Assembly (NCBI GenBank): GCA_034678415.1
Contig: JAXDBV010000059.1
Span: 1-21,727, forward strand
Length of the DNA: 21,727 nt
Direction: 5' to 3'
Origin: JAXDBV01 sp034678415
Lineage (GTDB): Bacteria > Bacteroidota > Bacteroidia > Bacteroidales > VadinHA17
The notes under the pieces are model-generated. The model worked only from the letters and a program-made list of their open reading frames with translations. It did no database searches and was not told the DNA's origin. A program made the position numbers and the translations under genes. Each line of letters opens with the position of its first letter. Position 1 is the stretch's first letter. Shown one piece after another: positions 16,304 through 21,727 of this stretch.

Positions 16304-17965
16304 ATGCCATCAATACATAGAAATCCTTTGAGGAAGATACAGTACCTTGTGGTGACGATATGCATCGTTCCCGGATTGCTATTTTGTATCTCTTTTATTG
16401 ATCCCTCTGACTCTTCAGCTGGCCAGGCCGGCAAACTGATTATTCATGCCGACGGGGGGAGGTTTACCATCCATCGTAACATCTACGGGCATTTCATTGA
16501 GCATCTCGGCCGGTGTATTTACGACGGCATCTGGGTGGGGGAAGAGTCGCCCATACCCAATACTCGCGGCATACGCAACGATGTTGTCGGGGCATTGCGC
16601 AGGCTAAACGTTCCTGTTGTACGCTGGCCCGGCGGTTGTTTTGCCGATACCTACCACTGGATGAATGGCATAGGCCCCAAAGAAAAACGGCCTCTGTATA
16701 TCACTGATCCGCCCAGTGTATGGCCCGATGAACCGGATGATCCCCTCATCGAAAACAACCATTTCGGCACCCATGAATTTCTGGACTTCTGTGAGATGAT
16801 CGGTGCCGAACCCTTCATCACCGGTAACCTTGGACGCGGTACCGTGCAGGAACTGCGGCAATGGATTGAATATGTGAACAGCGATGATGTAAATCCTATG
16901 TCGGATCTCCGGAAGAAAAACGGACATGAAAAACCGTGGGGGGTCAGGTACTGGGGTATAGGGAATGAAAGCGACGGCTGCGGCGGCACCATGCGCCCCG
17001 AATACTATTCCGACCTGTTCCAGCGCTACTCAACTTTTATCCAGTGGGTCGGCGACTCTTCACCGTTCATGATCGCGGCAGGTCCGCAGTTTGATAATTT
17101 TGAATGGACCGACGTAGTGATGAAGAATGCCGGTCCCGGCGCCCACCGCTACAGGATGGGAGGTCTTGATTTCCATTATTATACCTCCATACGTACCCAC
17201 CTCAGCATAAAACCGTCCTGGCCGTCACTCAGTGAATCGGCAACGAATTTCGGTGAAGAAGAATGGTTTGCTATCCTCGAAAGAGCCACCCTCATCGAAG
17301 AACTGATCAACAAACATGATTCCATTATGAGCATATACGATCCGGAGAAAAACATCAGCCTGGTGGTAGGGGAATGGGGTACATGGCATAACGTGGATCC
17401 GGGAACAAGACAGGTATTTCTTTACATGGAAAACACTTTACGCGATGCGCTGTGTGCCGGAATTACCCTGAATATCCTGAACCGGCACTGCGACCGGGTT
17501 CGGATGGCGAATATTGCCCAGATGATCAATGTTCTTCAGTCAGTGATAAAAACCAAAGAGGATTCAATGATTCTTACTCCGATATACCATGTGTTTGAAA
17601 TGTATAAGGTACACCAGGATGCCCTGTTGCTTCCCTGTGACCTGGAATGCCCTCCTTACCGGCACGGCGCCCAGGAGATTTCCGGAGTCAGTGTGTCGGC
17701 TTCCAGGGATAAAACCGGGAAGATACATGTTTCACTCTGTAACCCGGATCCTGAAAACACTTTATATCTTGATTGTGAACTCAGGGGATATACGGCAAGC
17801 CGTGTGTCGGGCCGGGTTCTCACAGCCCCTGCCATGAACTCACATAACACCTTCCGAAATCCGGATAATATTTTCCCGGCTGAATTCAATGATTTCAAGC
17901 TAAAACACGGGATACTAACCCTGACGCTGCCGGCTAAATCCGTTGTGATGCTGGAAATGGAATGA
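16304..17965 (+). CDS. GH51 alpha-L-arabinofuranosidase
   Basis: A 553-residue exported enzyme. An N-terminal hydrophobic segment (about 13-31) acts as signal or anchor. The barrel has the classic GH51 blocks HFIEHLGRCIYDGIWVGE, VVRWPGGCFADTYHW and NGIGPKEKRP. The acid/base is E222 in GIGNES and the nucleophile E357 in VGEWGTW; the downstream HCDRVRMANIAQMINVLQ and LTPIYHVFEMYKVHQ blocks are typical. A C-terminal beta domain (about 440-553) ends with PAKSVVMLEME. Retaining removal of terminal alpha-L-arabinofuranose from arabinan, arabinoxylan or glycoprotein side chains is the family activity. An odd point is SDG after GNE, where the sister enzyme at 19822 and many relatives have NWxCGG. It lies 14 bp after the GH51-like gene and 62 bp before the GH172 gene. 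Confidence 0.95.
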   Translation: MPSIHRNPLRKIQYLVVTICIVPGLLFCISFIDPSDSSAGQAGKLIIHADGGRFTIHRNIYGHFIEHLGRCIYDGIWVGEESPIPNTRGIRNDVVGALRRLNVPVVRWPGGCFADTYHWMNGIGPKEKRPLYITDPPSVWPDEPDDPLIENNHFGTHEFLDFCEMIGAEPFITGNLGRGTVQELRQWIEYVNSDDVNPMSDLRKKNGHEKPWGVRYWGIGNESDGCGGTMRPEYYSDLFQRYSTFIQWVGDSSPFMIAAGPQFDNFEWTDVVMKNAGPGAHRYRMGGLDFHYYTSIRTHLSIKPSWPSLSESATNFGEEEWFAILERATLIEELINKHDSIMSIYDPEKNISLVVGEWGTWHNVDPGTRQVFLYMENTLRDALCAGITLNILNRHCDRVRMANIAQMINVLQSVIKTKEDSMILTPIYHVFEMYKVHQDALLLPCDLECPPYRHGAQEISGVSVSASRDKTGKIHVSLCNPDPENTLYLDCELRGYTASRVSGRVLTAPAMNSHNTFRNPDNIFPAEFNDFKLKHGILTLTLPAKSVVMLEME

Positions 17966-18027
17966 TCAACGGAAGACAGGTTACAGAACCTGCGAAATGA
18001 TGAGTATATAAACATAAACTTTTGGAT

Positions 18028-19257
18028 ATGAAACGGATAAATATTTTACTGCTTGTGTTTCTGTACGCAGGTTCACTTTTCTCTCAGGATTTTGGTAATG
18101 AAATGTTTTCCCTCTTCCGGCTGAAGGATGGGATAAAATCAAAACGTGTCAGCAGTTATGATAAAACCGGCGGGAATGATGATTGCCTGGTCAACATCAG
18201 GGATGGGGCTACGGTTACCTTAATGGATGTTCGAGGGGCGGGGATCATCAGCCATATATGGTTCACGCTGGCACCGGCTGCAGAGGAACTAAGCCGTAAC
18301 GATATTATTCTGCGGATGTACTGGGACGGGAATCCGTTTCCTTCGGTGGAGTCACCCTTTGGCCCCTTCTTCGGCAACGGGTGGAACGAATCCTATCCTT
18401 TTGTCAGCGTGCCGGTCTCCGTTGCTCCCTCCGGAGGCAAAGCATATGTCTGTTATTTTGCCATGCCTTTTGCCACTGGCGCCAGGATTGAAATAGAAAA
18501 CCAGACCGGGAAACCCATAGGAGCATTATATTATATTATCGATTATTACGAATTGACCAGCTTACCCGAGGGATCGGGCCGTTTCCATGCATGGTATAAC
18601 CATGAGGTGACTGAAGGAAAACCGGTGTCGGAGGCTTTCCTGATCGGTGCAGATAAAAATAAGAATGGCAAGGGAAACTATTTGTTTGCCGATATTAATG
18701 GTAAAGGTCAGTTTGTCGGTATACAGTATTATGTTAATTGTCCTACCACCGACTGGTACGGTGAAGGAGATGAAATGGTGTTCATTGACGGCGATACCCT
18801 GCCCACCCTGAACGGGACAGGTACAGAAGATTTCTTTAATACTTCCTGGTGCCCGAAGGAACTGTTCAGTCATCCCTATTTTGGCTATGCACGCGTGAAC
18901 AATGAAACGGGCTGGCTGGGCCTTACCCATGTATACCGTTTCTTCATTTCCGATCCCATCCACTTCGACCGCTCATGCATATTCACCATTGAACACGGAC
19001 ATGACAATGATAAAACCCTCGACCTGGCTTCCGTGGCATACTGGTACCAGGACCAGGCTTCCCGTCTACCCAGATCATTTACCAGGGAAGAACGGCAGCA
19101 CAAAACCACGTTGTTCTTTAAACATATTATTAAATGGAGAGATGCATGGATCCTGAAAAAAGGCAATGATCCCTCCTTGTGGGGCGACGAAAGGGATCTG
19201 GAACTCGATCGGCAAAGAGAGCTGTATATTAAAAGCAAGGAATCCGACAAACAGTAA
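18028..19257 (+). CDS. GH172 (DUF2961) family glycosidase, candidate arabinofuranosidase
   Basis: A 409-residue exported protein; ATG at 18028 is chosen over an in-frame TTG six bases earlier. The signal peptide ends before QDF (about residue 20). The DUF2961 core includes RGAGIISHIWFTL, IILRMYWDG, SPFGPFFGNGW, YFAMPF and NGTGTEDFF. Two glutamates, E246 in YGEGD and E267 in GTEDF, lie 21 residues apart, the same spacing as the catalytic pair reported for the characterised GH172 enzyme of Bifidobacterium. Known GH172 members act on alpha-D-fructofuranose or alpha-D-arabinofuranose linkages. That makes the sugar here uncertain: D-arabinofuranose or another furanose is possible beside the L-arabinofuranosidases. 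It follows the GH51 gene by 62 bp, with a small 6-bp hairpin (17977-17992) in the gap, and is followed by a long gene-free stretch. Confidence 0.88.
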   Translation: MKRINILLLVFLYAGSLFSQDFGNEMFSLFRLKDGIKSKRVSSYDKTGGNDDCLVNIRDGATVTLMDVRGAGIISHIWFTLAPAAEELSRNDIILRMYWDGNPFPSVESPFGPFFGNGWNESYPFVSVPVSVAPSGGKAYVCYFAMPFATGARIEIENQTGKPIGALYYIIDYYELTSLPEGSGRFHAWYNHEVTEGKPVSEAFLIGADKNKNGKGNYLFADINGKGQFVGIQYYVNCPTTDWYGEGDEMVFIDGDTLPTLNGTGTEDFFNTSWCPKELFSHPYFGYARVNNETGWLGLTHVYRFFISDPIHFDRSCIFTIEHGHDNDKTLDLASVAYWYQDQASRLPRSFTREERQHKTTLFFKHIIKWRDAWILKKGNDPSLWGDERDLELDRQRELYIKSKESDKQ

Positions 19258-19821
19258 ACCGGTTATGAATTTTTAACGAACCGAATCCAACGGTAGGTGT
19301 ATATTATGAATTGGATATTAAAGACAACTTTTTACCAGCCTGGTATCATTCGTTATTTCACTGTCCTGCTGAACCAATATCCATACCGGTTTATTGACCG
19401 GTTGAAGTCCAAATGGTAATAATGTCAAATGTTAAAACGGAATACCATGTGAAAAGGAAAGAAGATGCATTGTGTCATATCTTCAATGCCGGGTCATGGA
19501 GAGGGGATGAAGAATTCAGCGGCCGGAAAAATGAATTACGGAATTTGCACTGATATAAATGAGATGGAAATGAGATATGGGGCGGTTCCAGGCTATTGAA
19601 AGAACCTGGTATATGATAGCGATCTGTTCCAGGATGTATCACGGTTTAACGGGCATACGATTCGCTGTTCTTAAGACGTACAACCTGGCTTATCAGCCAT
19701 GACAGCTATTCAAGGTCAAAAAGCCAGGTTGCAGGCTGCCGTTGCAAAAGGGGTATACGATGAATATAACGCATAACAAAATAACTCCCATAACCTTCGT
19801 ACAACTTAAAATTCAATTAAT
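19258..19821. other. 564-bp gene-free region between GH172 and GH51 genes
   Basis: No intact gene was found on either strand. The left half contains a frame broken by one stop (19269-19553, listed separately). The right half contains an inverted repeat, AACCTGGCTT (19682-19691) and AAGCCAGGTT (19721-19730), with a 29-base loop and no following T tract. No convincing promoter boxes were seen before the GH51 gene, although the distance suggests it has its own. Confidence 0.55.
19269..19553 (+). pseudogene. Possible pseudogene remnant
   Basis: One frame stays open for 94 codons apart from a TGA at 19395-19397 and closes with TGA at 19551. The translation looks protein-like: NPTVGVYYELDIKDNF and PAWYHSLFHC before the stop, then EDALCHIFNAGSWRGDEEF after it. 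The stop lies within ACCGGTTTATTGACCGGT (19386-19401 and flank), a short repeat of ACCGGT. I do not recognise the family. It may be a decayed enzyme gene of this locus; a chance open frame cannot be excluded. Confidence 0.35.
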
Positions 19822-21378
19822 ATGAAAGCATGGAATTGCATTCTCCTCGGGCTCTTGGTAAGCCCCGTTATTTCCGCCCAGCCGATGGAAAACCAAATCG
19901 TTATTACAGTGAATCATCCGCTGGTTAAGATTGAAAAGGATATTTATGGCCATTTTTCCGAGCATCTGGGAAGATGTATATATGATGGTATCTGGGTGGG
20001 AGAAGACTCCAGGATTCCTAATACTCACGGTATCCGGAATGATATTGTGAATGCGTTGAAAGATATAGGCATTCCCAATCTGCGGTGGCCGGGAGGATGT
20101 TTTGCAGAGACCTATCACTGGAAAGACGGGATAGGACCGAAAGAGTCAAGGCCGGCCATTGTAAACACATACTGGGGAGGAGTAACAGAAGACAATTCAT
20201 TTGGCACCCATGAATTCATGGATCTTGTGGAAATGCTTGGTTGCGAGGCTTACATATGTGGCAACCTGGGGAGCGGAACGGTCCAGGAAATGGCCGAATG
20301 GATGGAATACCTCACTTCCGATGCTCAGAGCCCGATGACAGACCTGCGGAAAAAAAATGGAAGAGACGAACCCTGGAAGGTGAAATATTTCGGTCTGGGA
20401 AACGAGAACTGGGCCTGCGGCGGTAGTATGGGTCCCGATTTTTATTTTGACCAGATAAAACGATATGGGACATTTGCCCGCCTTTACAGCAAAAATGAGG
20501 TAGTATATGTTGGCTGTGGCCCGGCCGGTGATGATTACAACTGGACGGAGGTAATGATGGATCATAAAAGCCCCCGTCCCCATTTCCCCTTCGAAGCCCT
20601 CGGGTTGCATTATTATACATTTATCCAGAGCGTGGCCGTGGATGATGATGAATGGGGATGGTTCAGCACCTTTCGCGATAATTATAACCTCGATAATGTC
20701 ATTACCGGACACATCAATATCATGAAGCGGTATGATCCAAGAGGGAAAGTGGCTCTCTTCGTTGACGAATGGGGAAACTGGTACAGACCCGAACCGGGAA
20801 CCAATCCCAGCTTTCTGTATCAGCAGAATACCATCAGGGATGCCATAAGTGCAGCTATCGGTCTGAATATTTTCAACAAACATGCTGAAAGGGTTAAAAT
20901 GGCAAACCTGGCTCAGACAGTGAATGTGTTACAGGCACTGATTCTCACGGAAGGTGACAAAATGATACTGACCCCTACCTATTATACCTATAAAATGTTC
21001 AGGGTTCACCACGATGCATACCTGTTGCCTATGGATATGAAATGTGAGAATTATACCTTTAAATACCAGGACATTAAAGATGTCAGTATTCCTGCTATAT
21101 CGGCCTCAGCATCCGTCAACGAGGATGGTGTGGTGCATATCACCCTGGCAAATGTCAAACCAAACGAGATGATAAACATCCGTTGTTATCTGGTGGGAGA
21201 AACATACACAAAAGTTACCGGGGAAGTGCTTACCGCACCACATGTTACCTCTCATAACAGCTTTGAAAATCCTGAAATAGTAAAACCTGAACCGTTTAAA
21301 GATGTTACCTTGTCGGGAAATACATTAACGATTCGCATGCCTTCAAAATCGGTTGTTATGCTTTCCCTTAGAAAATAG
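19822..21378 (+). CDS. GH51 alpha-L-arabinofuranosidase
   Basis: A 518-residue secreted enzyme with a clear signal peptide (1-19, cut before QPMENQ). It carries the full canonical GH51 set: GHFSEHLGRCIYDGIWVGE, LRWPGGCFAETYHW, the acid/base E195 in GLGNENWACGG, and the nucleophile E316 in FVDEWGNWY. HAERVKMANLAQTVNVLQ and LTPTYYTYKMFRVHHDAYL follow, and a C-terminal beta domain ends in PSKSVVMLSLRK. It should release terminal alpha-L-arabinofuranose in the periplasm. It is a sister of the gene at 16304 but lacks the longer loop that protein has after HYYT. An M28 peptidase gene starts 34 bp later, so this pair repeats the gene order seen at the left end of the window. Confidence 0.96.
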   Translation: MKAWNCILLGLLVSPVISAQPMENQIVITVNHPLVKIEKDIYGHFSEHLGRCIYDGIWVGEDSRIPNTHGIRNDIVNALKDIGIPNLRWPGGCFAETYHWKDGIGPKESRPAIVNTYWGGVTEDNSFGTHEFMDLVEMLGCEAYICGNLGSGTVQEMAEWMEYLTSDAQSPMTDLRKKNGRDEPWKVKYFGLGNENWACGGSMGPDFYFDQIKRYGTFARLYSKNEVVYVGCGPAGDDYNWTEVMMDHKSPRPHFPFEALGLHYYTFIQSVAVDDDEWGWFSTFRDNYNLDNVITGHINIMKRYDPRGKVALFVDEWGNWYRPEPGTNPSFLYQQNTIRDAISAAIGLNIFNKHAERVKMANLAQTVNVLQALILTEGDKMILTPTYYTYKMFRVHHDAYLLPMDMKCENYTFKYQDIKDVSIPAISASASVNEDGVVHITLANVKPNEMINIRCYLVGETYTKVTGEVLTAPHVTSHNSFENPEIVKPEPFKDVTLSGNTLTIRMPSKSVVMLSLRK

Positions 21379-21412
21379 GTGCATTCATCATTAACCATTC
21401 ATTGTGATTCTT

Positions 21413-21727
21413 ATGAAGACAATCGTTCACGGGATCCTCTGCCTGGCCTTGTTCCTGCCGTCACGTCTTGCCGGACAAGTCGAAGCTGTTGATCCGTGCA
21501 TCACTGACAAGATAAGACATGAGGGGTTGCATAATTCACAGATTGAAGACCTGGCCTTCCGGATGACTGATCTTGCTGGGCCCAGGCTCTCCGCCTCGAG
21601 GGGAGCAGAACGGGGGAACATCATCGCCATGCAAATACTGAAAGAATACAGTCTGGAGAACGTGAGGGAGGAAAGAGTGGAAGGATTTGAGGCGGGCGGA
21701 TGGGATAACATAAAAACCTATGCCGCC
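21413..21727 (+). CDS. Second M28-type metallopeptidase (3' truncated by window edge)
   Basis: The first 105 codons of a gene that continues past the window. A signal peptide (MKTIVHGILCLALFLPSRLAG) ends before QVEAVD. The following residues align with the N-terminal part of the M28 peptidase at 1360: IEDLAFRMTDLAGPRLSAS against AEELAFWLTDYSGPRLTGS, then NVREERVE and GGWDNIKTYAA against NVRLEAAN and GGWDNRKAYAA. The zinc site lies in the missing part, so catalytic residues cannot be checked. It starts 34 bp after a GH51 stop, as the first copy starts 15 bp after a GH51-like stop. The family call rests on homology to the complete copy. Confidence 0.82.
   Translation, partial: MKTIVHGILCLALFLPSRLAGQVEAVDPCITDKIRHEGLHNSQIEDLAFRMTDLAGPRLSASRGAERGNIIAMQILKEYSLENVREERVEGFEAGGWDNIKTYAA

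Noticed and set aside
17977..17992. 6-bp hairpin CAGGTT/AACCTG between GH51 and GH172 genes
   Set aside because: It is short, lacks a T tract and could be chance; genes on both sides look co-transcribed.
18022..18024. TTG as start of the GH172 gene
   Set aside because: An ATG two codons later gives a normal signal peptide (MKRINILLLV); there is no reason to prefer TTG.
19682..19730. Inverted repeat AACCTGGCTT/AAGCCAGGTT as a terminator
   Set aside because: It has a 29-base loop and no T tract on either strand, so it was described but not called.
1..21727. Mobile elements, CRISPR arrays, tRNA or rRNA genes
   Set aside because: No transposase or integrase frame, no regularly spaced direct repeats and no tRNA-like or rRNA-like sequence were recognised.

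Overview
The window looks like part of a Bacteroidota chromosome, probably Bacteroidales or a relative. The evidence is a SusC/SusD pair, an ECF sigma/FecR pair, a DUF3823 lipoprotein, signal peptides ending in ...Q, lipoproteins with acidic residues after the cysteine, weak or absent Shine-Dalgarno sites, and a TTTG/TAnnTTTG-type promoter candidate. All genes lie on the + strand and form one polysaccharide-utilization locus (PUL) aimed at arabinofuranose-containing glycans. Genus cannot be assigned from the sequence.

Layout. Positions 1-4900: a 5'-truncated divergent GH51-like arabinofuranosidase, an M28 metallopeptidase with an inserted-domain-sized region, and a GH120-type beta-helix beta-xylosidase, packed 15 and 1 bp apart. 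Positions 4901-5398: a gene-free stretch with a possible decayed coding fragment and a promoter candidate. Positions 5399-7192: ECF sigma factor and FecR-type anti-sigma factor. Positions 7193-7373: a structured susC leader with a strong minus-strand terminator and a possible antisense small RNA. Positions 7374-13450: SusC with an N-terminal STN signalling domain, SusD, and a DUF3823 lipoprotein. Positions 13451-13761: a large inverted repeat ending in a T tract. Positions 13762-19257: GH43-like lipoprotein, a second divergent GH51-like enzyme with a twin-arginine leader, a canonical GH51, and a GH172 (DUF2961) protein. Positions 19258-19821: a second gene-free stretch with a possible pseudogene remnant. 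Positions 19822-21727: another canonical GH51 and the start of a second M28 peptidase cut by the window edge.

How the genes may work together (inference). SusC/SusD import arabinose-decorated oligosaccharides or glycopeptides. The STN domain of SusC senses import and releases the ECF sigma factor through FecR. Surface and periplasmic GH43, GH51, GH51-like and GH172 enzymes remove arabinofuranose, GH120 removes xylose, and the M28 peptidases trim a peptide part. Four GH51-type genes and two M28 genes in 21.7 kb, with the order GH51-M28 at both ends, indicate duplication within the locus. No endo-acting glycanase is visible, so the backbone-cutting enzyme, if any, lies outside the window.
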